Shown: positions 26,981 through 36,544, counted from the first letter of the stretch. The stretch is DNA of 46,575 nucleotides from Planifilum sp021793745 (GCA_937983105.1 CALKAM010000028.1:1-46575); one strand, 5' to 3'. Program-made: numbers and translations. Notes: generated by a model from the letters alone, not told the origin.

Positions 26981-27895
26981 TTACAGTCCCAGCCTCTCCT
27001 TCAACCGGGAAAAATCCTCCGGCAGGGGTGCGGAAAAGGTCATGGATTTTCCCTTCAGGGGATGGGTGAAGGAGAGGCGATAGGCGTGAAGGGCTTGCCG
27101 TCCGATATGATCCCGGGGGCCTCCGTAAAGGGAGTCTCCCCACAGCGGATGTCCCAGATGGGCGAAGTGGACGCGGATCTGATGCGTCCGGCCGGTCTCC
27201 AGCCTGGCCTCAATCAGGGAGGCTTGTTCTGTGGCGGCGAGGACCCGGTACAGGGTAATCGCTTCGGCTCCGTCCTCCGCGACGCGCCGGCGAAGGGGGT
27301 GGGTCGGGTCCCGGTCGATGGGCAGTTGGATCGTTCCCTCGTCTTGGGGGAGACGGCCGCTGACGATGGCCAGGTAGCTGCGCTCGATGGCCCGGCTCTT
27401 CAGCTGTCGGTCCAACAGCTGATGCATGTAGGCGTTTTTGGCGATCAGGATTGCCCCGGTGGTGTCCCGGTCAAGCCGGTGCACGGGACGGACCCGTCCT
27501 TCAAACCCCTGCCTTTGCCAATGGTCAAGGATGCCGTGGGTCAGGGTGCCGGTCTCCGTCGGACGGACGGGATGCACATTGATCCCCGCCGGTTTGCTCG
27601 CCACCAGGAGGTCCTCGTCCTCGTAGAGGAGGCCGAAGGGGACCGGTTCCGGAATCAGATCGGACCGTTCGAAGGGACGAACGGCGACGCGCAGACGATC
27701 TCCCGCCTTCACCCGGCGCTCCAGCCAGGGCATCCGGCCGTTGAGCCGGATCCCGCGGCTGCGGGTGAGGCGATTGATCATCCGCCTGGAAAGGGCGAGG
27801 GGGCCCATCAGGACCTCCTCCACCTTTTTTCCGTCCCAATCCGGGGGGATACGATAGGAAATCCATTTGCTGTGACGGAATGGATTTTTCGACAT
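26981..27895 (-). CDS. RluA/RluD family RNA pseudouridine synthase
   Basis: Converts uridines in rRNA or tRNA to pseudouridine. The 304 residues have an S4 RNA-binding region at about 15-75 (SRRMINRLTRSRGIRLNG), then the catalytic domain with HRLDRDTTG (catalytic Asp at 142), GRTHQIRVH and HPLWGDSLYGG. The ATG at 27895 gives the family length and follows GGGTGAT. An in-frame ATG at 27997 would add 34 poorly conserved residues and overlap the znuA stop. Target position cannot be told from sequence. Confidence 0.9.
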   Translation of the reverse strand: MSKNPFRHSKWISYRIPPDWDGKKVEEVLMGPLALSRRMINRLTRSRGIRLNGRMPWLERRVKAGDRLRVAVRPFERSDLIPEPVPFGLLYEDEDLLVASKPAGINVHPVRPTETGTLTHGILDHWQRQGFEGRVRPVHRLDRDTTGAILIAKNAYMHQLLDRQLKSRAIERSYLAIVSGRLPQDEGTIQLPIDRDPTHPLRRRVAEDGAEAITLYRVLAATEQASLIEARLETGRTHQIRVHFAHLGHPLWGDSLYGGPRDHIGRQALHAYRLSFTHPLKGKSMTFSAPLPEDFSRLKERLGL

Positions 27896-27993
27896 TTGAT
27901 CACCCGCGGTCCAAAAATGATCAGCGAACTCCATCGGCGGTTGGTGCCGTGCGCTTTCGGCAGAGGTGCCGATGGGAATGGTCCTCATGACGT

Positions 27994-28902
27994 TCAACTT
28001 TTTGTGCCCAGCGCCTTGCCGAGATTTTCGGCGTTTTTTTTCATGATGGAGAAATAATCCTCTCCCGCCTCCGCCTCCTGCGGCGTAAGTCCCTCCAGGG
28101 GGTTCAGGACCAGGGCCTCGGCGCCCACTTCATCCTTGACGGTCCTGGCCACCTTTCCCGGAACCAGGGAGTCAAAGAAAATCACCTTTACCCGGTGCTT
28201 TTTGGCCGTTTCGATGACCGCCTTCAACGCCTTCGGACCGGGATCATCGGAGGGGGACAGGCCGGAGATGGCGATCTGCCGGAGCCCATATCGGTCCGCC
28301 AGATAACCGAAGGCCGCGTGGGAAACGATGAACTCCCTCTTCTCCGCCCTTTCCACGGTCTCCGTAAAGGTTCGGTGCAATTCGTCGAAACGCCGGGAGA
28401 GCTTCCTGAAGTTGGTCCGGTAATCCTCGGCATGGTCCGGATCGGCTTTGATCAGGGCGTCCCGGATGTTCTTCGCCTGTTTTTTCGCCCGCAGGGGGTC
28501 CAGCCAGACGTGGGGATCCGTATCCCGGAATTCGCCCGCCTGCAGCAGTTCGATGGATTCGACGGCCGAGACGATCACCGTCCGCTCGGGATCCAGGATC
28601 TCCTTGGCCTGATCAATCCATGCTTCAAATCCGACACCGTTGTAGATAAAGACATCGGCACGGCTTAGGCCGGCCAAATCCTTGGCCGAGGGTTCGAAAT
28701 CGTGGGGTTCCACCCCCGGTGGCACCAGCAGGGTGACGCTCACGTGTTTTCCGCCGATTTTCTCGGCAAAATCGGCGAGGGGGTAGACACTGGCATAGAT
28801 TTGCAGTTGGTTTCCGGATTCCCCCGGAGGCGTCCCCGGGGAACATCCGGTCACCACGAGAATCATCATCAGGGTTGCCAGGAGATATTTGCTGTATGAC
28901 AT
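27994..28902 (-). CDS. znuA: Zinc ABC transporter substrate-binding lipoprotein, ZnuA/TroA type
   Basis: Binds zinc (possibly manganese) outside the cell for an ABC importer. The 302-residue protein starts with a lipoprotein signal ending in the lipobox VVTGC. The cluster A-I ligands are visible: H in VEPHDFEPS, H in DTDPHVWLDP, H in VSHAAFGYLADRYG, and an acidic residue in IFFDSLVPG. The His-rich loop of many ZnuA proteins is missing. GGGAGTG stands six bases before the ATG. A Zur-like operator overlaps its promoter. The matching permease and ATPase genes are not nearby, so it is an orphan subunit. Confidence 0.9.
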   Translation of the reverse strand: MSYSKYLLATLMMILVVTGCSPGTPPGESGNQLQIYASVYPLADFAEKIGGKHVSVTLLVPPGVEPHDFEPSAKDLAGLSRADVFIYNGVGFEAWIDQAKEILDPERTVIVSAVESIELLQAGEFRDTDPHVWLDPLRAKKQAKNIRDALIKADPDHAEDYRTNFRKLSRRFDELHRTFTETVERAEKREFIVSHAAFGYLADRYGLRQIAISGLSPSDDPGPKALKAVIETAKKHRVKVIFFDSLVPGKVARTVKDEVGAEALVLNPLEGLTPQEAEAGEDYFSIMKKNAENLGKALGTKS

Positions 28903-28948
28903 CGGGTTCACTCCCAGGATCGGCTTTGACTCCAAAAGTCCATCTACT

Positions 28949-28995
28949 ATTATAGGGAGACGATGGCCGGTTGTAAATCGGAACGATTCCGATTT
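28949..28995 (-). promoter_or_regulatory. znuA promoter with overlapping Zur box
   Basis: On the minus strand TTTACA (28977-28972), a 17-base spacer and TATAAT (28954-28949) form a strong promoter. A perfect palindrome, AAATCGGAA then CGA then TTCCGATTT, spans 28975-28995 and overlaps the -35 element. It fits the Gram-positive Zur consensus AAATCGTAAT-N-ATTACGATTT in outer and core positions. Zinc-loaded Zur would block transcription. Confidence 0.8.
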
Positions 28996-29030
28996 TTGAC
29001 GACTCAGATTCCCCCTTTGGAGAAGGGCCG

Positions 29031-29060
29031 TTGCGGCCTCCAAACCGCCTCCTCTATAAT
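29031..29060 (+). promoter_or_regulatory. Promoter of the SDR gene
   Basis: TTGCGG (29031-29036), 18 bases, then TATAAT (29055-29060). It leaves a leader of about 105 bases that contains a hairpin, GTCCGGAGG / CCTCCGGC (about 29083-29120), before the ATG at 29175. Confidence 0.6.
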
Positions 29061-29174
29061 AGAGAAACAAACTTGCAGCCGAAGTCCGGAGGGTTCTAAA
29101 TCCTCCACTTCCTCCGGCAATTCGCCGGGGTTTGGTTCGGTGCGTTTCACGGTATCGGATGAGGGGAGAAGCGC

Positions 29175-29981
29175 ATGAATCGGGAAAAACACGGCCATCT
29201 GGCTCTGATCACGGGCGCCTCGTCGGGCATCGGAGCCGAGCTGGCAAAATGCTTTGCCGAAGGCGGCTTCGATCTGGTGCTGGTCGCCCGCAGTCGGGAC
29301 AAGCTGGAGCGGCTGGCGGAGGAGCTGAGGGGGCGCTTTGACCGATCCGTCCAGGTGATCGTCCAGGATTTGTCCGACCCTGCCGCGACCGAAGAGCTAA
29401 TCCGGAAGCTGGAGTCCAGGGGCATCGAGGTCCGGGTCCTGGTCAATAATGCCGGTGTTGGCGTATACGGTCCCTTCCTCGAGACCGACTGGGAGAGGGA
29501 ACGGGAAATGATTCGGTTAAATATGGAGACCCTCACCCGTTTGACCAAAGCGTTGTTGCCCGGAATGGTCCGGCGGGGAGAAGGGAAAATCCTCAACGTG
29601 GCCTCCACCGCCGCCTTTCAGCCGGGCCCCCTAATGGCTGTCTATTACGCGTCCAAGGCCTACGTCCTTTCCTTCACCGAGGCGATCGCCGAGGAGCTGC
29701 GGGGGACGGGGGTGACGGTGACGGCCCTCTGTCCCGGCCCCACCCGGACGGCCTTCGGTTCCCGGGCGGGCTTCGGAACTTCCAAAGTGTTTCAGTACGG
29801 GGAGATGGATGCGGCGACCGTCGCCCGGGAGGGTTACCGGGGCCTCATGGCCGGCAGAAAGGTGGTGATTCCCGGCCTTTCCAATCGCCTGCTGACCGGA
29901 TCGGTTCGGGTTTTGCCCCGTGGATGGGTTGCGCGAATCATGGAAAAAATCCAGCGAACGAGGAATAAGGGCGGCGGTTGA
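29175..29981 (+). CDS. Short-chain dehydrogenase/reductase (SDR)
   Basis: NAD(P)-dependent oxidoreductase of unknown substrate. The 268 residues have the classical SDR set: TGASSGIG (cofactor loop), LVNNAGVG, a catalytic serine in LNVASTAAFQPG, and YYASKAY (Tyr-x3-Lys). The C-terminal part resembles the DltE/YqjQ branch. GAGGGGAGAAG precedes the ATG. The aldehyde dehydrogenase gene starts 126 bases downstream on the same strand; joint action on an alcohol/aldehyde pair is possible but only inferred. Confidence 0.9.
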   Translation: MNREKHGHLALITGASSGIGAELAKCFAEGGFDLVLVARSRDKLERLAEELRGRFDRSVQVIVQDLSDPAATEELIRKLESRGIEVRVLVNNAGVGVYGPFLETDWEREREMIRLNMETLTRLTKALLPGMVRRGEGKILNVASTAAFQPGPLMAVYYASKAYVLSFTEAIAEELRGTGVTVTALCPGPTRTAFGSRAGFGTSKVFQYGEMDAATVAREGYRGLMAGRKVVIPGLSNRLLTGSVRVLPRGWVARIMEKIQRTRNKGGG

Positions 29982-30107
29982 CGGGAACTTCCCCTTTATG
30001 GGAGCCGGAAGGTCGCCGGTGGGAAATCGGCGAATTGGATGGGTAGTTCCATCCATGGTGTGCCGGGTCGGTTCGACGTTTTGAAGAATGCATGGGGGAG
30101 GATACCG

Positions 30108-31637
30108 ATGGGTGTGATTGAAATGATCAATCCCGCGACGGGGGAACGTCTTGGAGAAGTGGAAGAGACCGCTCCGGAAGCGATTGAACGGGCCATGGTC
30201 CACGCGCGGAAGGCGTTTCGACGCTGGGGGAGCCTGCCCCTTTCGGAGCGCATGGATCATTTAAGCCGCCTTCGCCACTACATGGTCGACCATGCGGACG
30301 AACTGGCGGAGACGGTGGTGAAGGATACGGGCAAAGTGCCTCTGGAGGCACTGATGACGGAAATTTTGCCTACGGTGGAATTGCTCAAGTATTACGAGAA
30401 AAAGGCCGCCTCCATCCTGAAGCCGAAGAAGGTGCCGACGCCCATCACCCTGATCGGCCGCCGCTCCTGGGTGGAGTATCGCCCGATGGGGGTGGTGGCG
30501 ATCATTGCGCCCTGGAACTACCCGTTCCAATTGGCGATGATTCCCGCGATCTCCGCCCTGGTTGCCGGAAATGTCGTGTTGATCAAGCCGTCGGAACTGT
30601 CTCCCCTCACCGGGCTTCTGATCGAGAAGGTGTTCCGGAAAATCGGGTTCCCGGAAGACGTGGTGCAGGTGATCCACGGCGGAAAAGAGGTGGGGGCCCG
30701 ATTGGTGTCGGCGCGTCCGGACAAGATCTTTTTTACGGGCAGTGTCACCACGGGTAAGCAAGTGATGGCCGCCGCCGCGGAACATCTGATTCCCGTCGAC
30801 CTGGAGTTGGGGGGCAAAGATCCGATGATCGTCTTCGCCGACGCCGACCTGCGGCGGGCGGCGAACGGGGCGGTGTGGGGAGCCTTCACCAATGCCGGTC
30901 AAACCTGTATGGCCGTGGAGCGCCTCTACGTGGAGTCGTCGGTCTACGAAACCTTCGTCCAAATGGTGAAGGAGCGGACGGAGGCCCTGCGGTTGGCGGA
31001 GGAGAATGCCGATGTGGGTTCGATGACCTCCCCCCGTCAGGTGGATATCGTGGAGGAACAGCTCGCCGATGCCCGGGAGAAGGGGGCCACGATCCTGTGC
31101 GGGGGGAGGCGGACCGGCTCCGACGGCCTTCATTTTGAACCGACGGTATTGGTGGATGTGGATCATTCGATGCGGATCATGACCGAGGAGACCTTCGGTC
31201 CGGTGCTGGCGATCATGCCCTTTGACACGGAGGAGGAGGCGATCCGGCTGGCCAATGACACCCCCTACGGCCTGAACAGCAGCATCTGGACGAAGAACCG
31301 CAAAAAGGCGCGGCGGGTGGCCGGACGGATCGAGGCGGGAAATGTTTGCATCAACGATGTGATGATCAACATGGTGAATCCGGATCTCCCCTACGGAGGA
31401 ATCAAGTTGAGCGGAATCGGCCGGTACCACGGGCCGGAGGGATTGTTGAGCTTTTGCCACCGGGTGGCGCTGATCGCTCATCCCGGGAGGAAAAAGCGGG
31501 AGATCCACTGGTATCCCTATTCCGAGCCGCAAACGAACGCGATCCGGTATCTGATCCGTTCCCTGTACGGAAAAGGACTTCGTTTGTCCTTGAAGGAGCT
31601 GTTCAATCTGGCCGGGCAGTTTCTGCGGCGGAAATGA
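30108..31637 (+). CDS. NAD(P)-dependent aldehyde dehydrogenase
   Basis: Oxidises an aldehyde to the acid. The 509 residues show APWNYPFQLAM, the general-base glutamate E233 in LELGGKDP, and the catalytic cysteine C267 in NAGQTCMAVERLY, plus EETFGPVLAIMPF near the C-terminus. The C-terminal 45 residues (from about 465) extend beyond the core and contain a basic, amphipathic tail, as in fatty-aldehyde-type enzymes that touch membranes. The ATG at 30108 follows GGGGGAGGA; an upstream in-frame ATG at 30039 has no site. Confidence 0.9.
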   Translation: MGVIEMINPATGERLGEVEETAPEAIERAMVHARKAFRRWGSLPLSERMDHLSRLRHYMVDHADELAETVVKDTGKVPLEALMTEILPTVELLKYYEKKAASILKPKKVPTPITLIGRRSWVEYRPMGVVAIIAPWNYPFQLAMIPAISALVAGNVVLIKPSELSPLTGLLIEKVFRKIGFPEDVVQVIHGGKEVGARLVSARPDKIFFTGSVTTGKQVMAAAAEHLIPVDLELGGKDPMIVFADADLRRAANGAVWGAFTNAGQTCMAVERLYVESSVYETFVQMVKERTEALRLAEENADVGSMTSPRQVDIVEEQLADAREKGATILCGGRRTGSDGLHFEPTVLVDVDHSMRIMTEETFGPVLAIMPFDTEEEAIRLANDTPYGLNSSIWTKNRKKARRVAGRIEAGNVCINDVMINMVNPDLPYGGIKLSGIGRYHGPEGLLSFCHRVALIAHPGRKKREIHWYPYSEPQTNAIRYLIRSLYGKGLRLSLKELFNLAGQFLRRK

Positions 31638-31707
31638 CCCGGTGTTGAAGCAAGGATCGTCGATGGGTTGAGAGAATGAAATGTGGTTCAGCGGGGAGGA
31701 GCCGGTT

Positions 31708-33978
31708 TTGAACAAAAGCATACAGGCGCGTTTTTGGAAGGGACTTTTGGTGTTGTTCGTTCTTTTCCTGGGGTTTCCGCAAATGGTGGAGGGATCGCCG
31801 GGGCCGATCAAGCTGGAGGTATATCCGGGCTTTGACGGAGAGATGAAGGGGGATTGGGTGCCGGTCCGGGTCAAGATCACCAATTCCGGGGCCGCGGTGG
31901 AGGGAGAGCTGATTGCCCGAAGGCCTGATATCATCCACCGACTCCATGCGGTGGAACGGGTAAAGTTGGCCGGAGGAACCTCGAGGGAGGTATCCCTTTT
32001 GTTGTCCCCGGCGTTGGCATCACCGGAAACGGAGGTGGTCTTCCGCACCGATGAAGGGGTGGTGGCCCGCGAACGGCTCCGCGGAAAAGACCGTTCAGAT
32101 ATGGATGTGCTCATTGGCGTGTTGAGCGATTCTCCGGAGCTTTCTTCCCAATTGAAGAAATGGATAGGGACGACGGCGCGGGACCCCGAGATTTTGGTGA
32201 AGGGGATCAAGGCGGAGGAGCTTCCGAACCGGGACCTGGGCTTGTCCGGCCTGGACGTGTTGGTGATCAACGGCATCGAAATCGATTCGCTCGGGAAGTC
32301 CCGGCAAAAGGCGATCCGCCGCTGGGTGGAGGAGGGCGGTCTGTTGGTGGTGGCGGGCCCCTCCTCCGCTTCGTCCCCCGGAAAACTGGGTTCGATCCTT
32401 CCGGTGCAGGGGAAGGGGAAGGGGAAGGCGGCGCTGAAGGATCTGAAGCCCTTCAGCCGCTGGGGTAACGTCCCCGATCTGAACGCCCCCCTGACCATCA
32501 GCCGCGTCCGACTGGCTGACGGGGGACAAGCGATAGTCTCCGCAGGGGATCTCCCCTTGCTGGCCCGACGTCCGGCCGGAGCGGGAGTGGTGATATATGC
32601 CGCCTATGATCTGACAGCCCCGCCCTTGGCCGAATGGTCCGGAAACCAGCGGCTGTGGCGGGAGATGCTGTTTCTGGGTAAAGGGGACGGAGCGGTGCTT
32701 CGATTGGGAAACCTCGTTTCCAGCGTTGCGTCCCTGGAAGAGGTGCTCATGCAGTTACCGCCCCTGCGGCTTCCCAGTCTTTCCGTGATGGCGGCGCTTT
32801 TTTTGGTCTATGCGTTGGGGATCGGTCCGGGGGTCTTTTGGATTCTCAACCGGCTGAACCGGCGGGAATGGGCTTGGTGGGTCATTCCGTCCCTGGGAAT
32901 CGTCGTTTCCCTGGGGATTTATGCCTACGGCCAGATCACCCGGGGAAGCGATGTGTTGGTCCACAACCTCGCCTACGTGGAGACGAAGGATTCGGGCGAA
33001 GCGCGCGTTCAGGGGGTTTCCGCATTTTGGAGCCAGGGGGCGGGTACATACCGGCTGAACGGGAAATCCAACCTCTGGCTGTGGCCTCTGTCCCAAAGGG
33101 AACAAAGCCGCTCCGAGGCAGCCGTCTCCACCCGGCCGTCGGTGGCCTTTTTCGATGTGCCTTATTGGGCGCCCCGCGAGATCTCCGTGGAAACGACGGC
33201 CTCCCTGGGAGGAGATCTTCGCGCCGTTGCCACGTTTCGCGATGGGGCCTGGCGCTGGGAAGTGAAAAACGGAACCCGTCTTTTCCTTCGGGATGTCAAT
33301 CTGATCCAGGGAGATCGCGTCTACCGGGTCGGTTCCCTCGCTCCCGGGGAGACCCGGACATTGAAGGCGGAGGATGTCTCCCTGGGGATTCAAAATGAGT
33401 TTCCGGACTTGTTGAAACCGGAGCTGATACAGATGAGGCAACAGAAGATGGAACGGAGGCGGGAGCAGACGCGGGAGGAATTGATGCAGGACCTGGTGAC
33501 GGGATATTGGGTGACGGGCTGGACGGAAGAGCCGGTCTTCTCCTACGATGTTCAGGGATATGAAACACGTTCGGAAAACTTGACAATGGTGTTGGGACGT
33601 CTCGAAGTGGAGCCCATCAAAAGAGGGAATAGGCTCCTGTGGTCCCGGGGTACCCTTCCCTTCCGATATGTGGAGGAGAAGCCCCTGATGCCCCGGCCTC
33701 CAAAGGATCAAGGCTGGGCGAGTCCGGAGATGATCGCCTATGATCTTCCCTCCGCACCGTCGGAATGGGAGCCGCTCCGGATGGAGGTTTCCGCCGGGAA
33801 GGAACATGCGGCGGTGTACGACTGGAACAGGGGAAGATGGGTGGAGGCGGCTCGTCTTCCCGATCTGTCTCCGGAGGAGCTGTCTGCATTGGTCTCCCCC
33901 TTCAACCGTGTCGTGATGTTGGTGGACGGGTCCGGGGAGAAGCCTCTTCTCGAAGTGGAAGGGCGGGTGGTGCAATGA
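31708..33978 (+). CDS. Large secreted/membrane protein paired with an ABC transporter
   Basis: A 756-residue protein with a signal peptide (about 1-30). Residues 31-350 are extracellular and include a beta-rich domain (VPVRVKITNSG) and an alpha/beta segment at about 180-215, LDVLVINGIEIDSLGKSRQK followed by AIRRWVEEGGLLVVAG, typical of glutamine-amidotransferase-like sensor folds. Two membrane helices lie at about 355-380 and 389-410. A second long beta-rich outer region fills 411-756. The start is TTG at 31708, seven bases after GGGGAGGA; an ATG at 31681 lacks a site. The stop overlaps the ABC ATPase ATG (ATGA). Probable role: sensing or periplasmic part of the transporter; function unknown. 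Confidence 0.75.
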   Translation: MNKSIQARFWKGLLVLFVLFLGFPQMVEGSPGPIKLEVYPGFDGEMKGDWVPVRVKITNSGAAVEGELIARRPDIIHRLHAVERVKLAGGTSREVSLLLSPALASPETEVVFRTDEGVVARERLRGKDRSDMDVLIGVLSDSPELSSQLKKWIGTTARDPEILVKGIKAEELPNRDLGLSGLDVLVINGIEIDSLGKSRQKAIRRWVEEGGLLVVAGPSSASSPGKLGSILPVQGKGKGKAALKDLKPFSRWGNVPDLNAPLTISRVRLADGGQAIVSAGDLPLLARRPAGAGVVIYAAYDLTAPPLAEWSGNQRLWREMLFLGKGDGAVLRLGNLVSSVASLEEVLMQLPPLRLPSLSVMAALFLVYALGIGPGVFWILNRLNRREWAWWVIPSLGIVVSLGIYAYGQITRGSDVLVHNLAYVETKDSGEARVQGVSAFWSQGAGTYRLNGKSNLWLWPLSQREQSRSEAAVSTRPSVAFFDVPYWAPREISVETTASLGGDLRAVATFRDGAWRWEVKNGTRLFLRDVNLIQGDRVYRVGSLAPGETRTLKAEDVSLGIQNEFPDLLKPELIQMRQQKMERRREQTREELMQDLVTGYWVTGWTEEPVFSYDVQGYETRSENLTMVLGRLEVEPIKRGNRLLWSRGTLPFRYVEEKPLMPRPPKDQGWASPEMIAYDLPSAPSEWEPLRMEVSAGKEHAAVYDWNRGRWVEAARLPDLSPEELSALVSPFNRVVMLVDGSGEKPLLEVEGRVVQ

Positions 33979-34913
33979 TTCGAACAGCGAACCTGTCCAA
34001 GCGGTTTGGGGGTGTGGAGGCGGTCCAATCCCTCAATCTAATGGTGCGGGAAGGGACGGCCTACGGGCTGATCGGTCCCAACGGCGCCGGCAAGACGACG
34101 ACCATGGCGATGTTGGCGACATTGCTCGCGCCGAGCGAGGGAAAGGCGTGGATCGGCGGATGGGAGGTGAGGGAACATCCCGATGAGGTACGGCGCATCA
34201 TCGGTTATATGCCCGACTTTTTCGGAGTGTACGATCAGTTGACCGCCGAGGAGTATCTCGCCTTTTTCGCTGCCGGGTACGGGATCGAGCCGTCCCGGCG
34301 CGAGGGCATTATAATCCGGCTGTTGGAGCTGGTCCGCTTGACGGATAAACGGGATACCTACGTGGATCACCTTTCCCGGGGAATGAAGCAACGGTTGGGA
34401 CTGGCCCGCTGCCTGGTGCACGAACCGCGGCTTCTCATCCTGGATGAACCGGCTTCCGGAATGGACCCCCGGTCCCGGATCGAGCTCTGGTCGATCCTGC
34501 GGGAGTTGAAGGCGATGGGGAAGACGATCTTGATCAGTTCTCATATTCTTCCGGAATTGGCCGGCTTTTGCGATGCCATCGGCGTGATGGAACAGGGGAA
34601 GCTGGTGGCTGACGGGGATGTGCAGGAGATCATGAATCGGTATCAGGCCGCCGGTCGGACAGTGGAGATTCATTTGCTGGAGGATGCGGAGCGAGCCGTG
34701 AAACGACTGGAAAAGGAGGAGGGGATCACCTCCCTCCGTGTGGAAGGGCGCAAGCTGACGGTGGAGCTGGAGGGGGATGAGCATCGTCAGGCGGAGCTCT
34801 TATCCCGCCTGATCGCCGAAGGGATCTCCATTTACCGGTTTGAAGAGACCGCCACCGATATCGGGGAGGTTTTTTTGAAAATCGCGGGAAACGGGGAGGA
34901 CGAGCGCCCATGA
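33975..34913 (+). CDS. ABC transporter ATP-binding protein
   Basis: Energy subunit of an exporter-type ABC system. The 312 residues have Walker A GPNGAGKTT (34-42), signature LSRGMKQRL (about 133-141), Walker B LLILDEP (about 153), and a C-terminal extension of about 90 residues, as in drug-, lantibiotic- or GldA-like transporters. The ATG overlaps the previous stop (ATGA), and its own stop overlaps the permease ATG (ATGA), so all three proteins are translationally coupled and likely form one complex. Confidence 0.93.
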   Translation: MIRTANLSKRFGGVEAVQSLNLMVREGTAYGLIGPNGAGKTTTMAMLATLLAPSEGKAWIGGWEVREHPDEVRRIIGYMPDFFGVYDQLTAEEYLAFFAAGYGIEPSRREGIIIRLLELVRLTDKRDTYVDHLSRGMKQRLGLARCLVHEPRLLILDEPASGMDPRSRIELWSILRELKAMGKTILISSHILPELAGFCDAIGVMEQGKLVADGDVQEIMNRYQAAGRTVEIHLLEDAERAVKRLEKEEGITSLRVEGRKLTVELEGDEHRQAELLSRLIAEGISIYRFEETATDIGEVFLKIAGNGEDERP

Positions 34914-35803
34914 ATCGATGGTCGCGGGTTTGGGATGATCCGGTGTTGAACAAGGAATTTCGCCAGCGGATGCGATTTGCCCGGACGCCCTGGATTCTAT
35001 TCCTCTACTTGGGCGCAATGGGGCTGCTGATCTTCACCTATATGTTGATCCTGCAGGAAAAAAAGGATTTTCTCGATCCGGAGATGAACCGGATGCTGCT
35101 TATGGGGTTGGCGCTGATCCAGCTGCTCGTCCTCTCCTTCGTCGTGCCGGGCTTGACCGCCGGGACGATCAGCGGGGAAAGGGAGCGGCAAACCCTGTCC
35201 GTGCTGCTGACGATGCCCCTTTCATCCGGCGGGATCATCCTCAGCAAATGGTGTGCATCCCTCGCCTTCGTGTTCCTGTTGATCATCGCTTCCCTTCCCC
35301 TTTACACCGCCGTATTTCTGTTCGGAGGCATTTCACCGGGGGAGCTCCTTTACACCTTCCTCCATCTGCTGGTTACGGTCTGCTTTCTGGGGGGGCTCGG
35401 CATCTTTTTTTCCAGTCTGATCCGCCGGACCGGCGTGGCGATGGTGACCACCTACGGAGCGGTGGCACTGATTCTGGTCGGCATTCCGGTGGCGCTGTTT
35501 CTCATCGCCCTGTTTTACGATCGGTTTCTGGACACCTCCCTTCAGGATATACCGCTGCCCATTGAACTGTTGTCCGGCCTGCATCCCGTGATTACGCAAT
35601 TGGCCGTTTTTTACGGGCATCAGATGGGACTGGACCAGCAGTGGCGGATCGACATCTATTGGCTGTATGTTTCGGCCTATGCCCTTTTAACCGTTGGCTT
35701 GCTCGTCGCCGCCTCTTATTTTCTTTCCCCTGCCCGTTGGAAGAAATGGAGTTTCTTCTCCTCAAGGGGTTCTTTGAAAAAAGGTCCGAAAGATCCCGGA
35801 TGA
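34910..35803 (+). CDS. ABC transporter permease (ABC-2 type)
   Basis: Membrane subunit partnered with the ATPase before it. The 297 residues start with a cytosolic segment (DDPVLNKEFRQRMRF) and have six helices with the ABC-2 motif GTISGERERQTLSVLLTMPL between helices 2 and 3. The order large membrane protein, ATPase, permease resembles GldA/GldF/GldG-like sets and bacterial ABC-2 systems whose cargo is unknown. Confidence 0.9.
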   Translation: MNRWSRVWDDPVLNKEFRQRMRFARTPWILFLYLGAMGLLIFTYMLILQEKKDFLDPEMNRMLLMGLALIQLLVLSFVVPGLTAGTISGERERQTLSVLLTMPLSSGGIILSKWCASLAFVFLLIIASLPLYTAVFLFGGISPGELLYTFLHLLVTVCFLGGLGIFFSSLIRRTGVAMVTTYGAVALILVGIPVALFLIALFYDRFLDTSLQDIPLPIELLSGLHPVITQLAVFYGHQMGLDQQWRIDIYWLYVSAYALLTVGLLVAASYFLSPARWKKWSFFSSRGSLKKGPKDPG

Positions 35804-35816
35804 AAGGGGGATAGCC

Positions 35817-36269
35817 GTGCTTGAGGAATGGCTCTTGCTGATTCCGTCGCTCTTCAGCATGGTTGGGGGAGTGATCGGCTATAAACAATACATCTCCAAA
35901 CTGGCTGGGATATCCGATGAAAGGGAATTTCTGTCCCGAAGCAATCGGGAATTCCGGCAATTTGCCTTGAAATACGCCGTCATTGGAGGGACGATGGCCG
36001 GATTTCTGGGAATTGTTGCTGCGCGGATCTCTTCGGGAAAAGCCGTTCCCGGAAACGTGCCTCTGCTTATGGTGATCGTTTTTTTGATGATCCTTGTCGC
36101 TTTATTGTCCATCTATTTCATCACCGCCGGCGTTCTTTATGATCCCCGTTCTTCCGCCAGGGTTAAGAAAGATATGATACAGTCGATGATCGCTGCGGCT
36201 ATGGCGGTCAATGCAGTTCCGCTTATTTCCGTGTGCATATTTCTCGCGATCGTCGAGAAGCCCTATTGA
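35817..36269 (+). CDS. Four-helix membrane protein, paralogue 1 of 3
   Basis: 150 residues with four predicted helices in two hairpins. Helix 1 (LIPSLFSMVGGVIGYKQYIS) is followed by a charged loop (ISDEREFLSRSNREFRQF). GTG start at 35817 after AAAGGGGG, 13 bases after the permease stop. It shares layout and local motifs (an S-x-EEF-loop, RDP/YDPR before helix 4) with the two next genes but is more divergent. Family not recognised. Confidence 0.75.
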   Translation: MLEEWLLLIPSLFSMVGGVIGYKQYISKLAGISDEREFLSRSNREFRQFALKYAVIGGTMAGFLGIVAARISSGKAVPGNVPLLMVIVFLMILVALLSIYFITAGVLYDPRSSARVKKDMIQSMIAAAMAVNAVPLISVCIFLAIVEKPY

Positions 36270-36544
36270 TTTGTCCGGTGCAAGAGGAAAATGGAGTATT
36301 ACAAGACGGATGCCTGATTTTTTTACCGTTTCTCTTTGCAAGGGTCCGCATGTTGACGATCCGTCTTTTTCCCGTCGGAATCCATTTCGGCATTTTTTAA
36401 GGAAAATCTTCTGTTCCTCTGTCAAATCCGGTATATTTTATTTAAAAGCTTCATGTTCGGCCCAAGATGGGAGTCTTCTTGGGCCTTCTCCATGGCGCTT
36501 CCCAGCGCCATTACAAATTTCGGGAGAAAGGAGGACAGAAAAGG
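36270..36544 (+). promoter_or_regulatory. Gene-free leader with hairpins before paralogue 2
   Basis: TATATT at about 36431-36437 with CTGTCA upstream may be a promoter. Two hairpins follow: GGCCCAAG / CTTGGGCC (about 36459-36486) and ATGGCGCT / AGCGCCAT (about 36492-36511), without T-tracts. They could be regulatory or stabilise the mRNA. A T7 run at about 36321 could end the upstream transcript. Confidence 0.4.

Noticed and set aside
30261..32498. 745-codon minus-strand open frame opposite the aldehyde dehydrogenase and the large membrane gene
   Set aside because: No recognisable domain and anomalous composition; both plus-strand genes have clear family motifs and ribosome sites.
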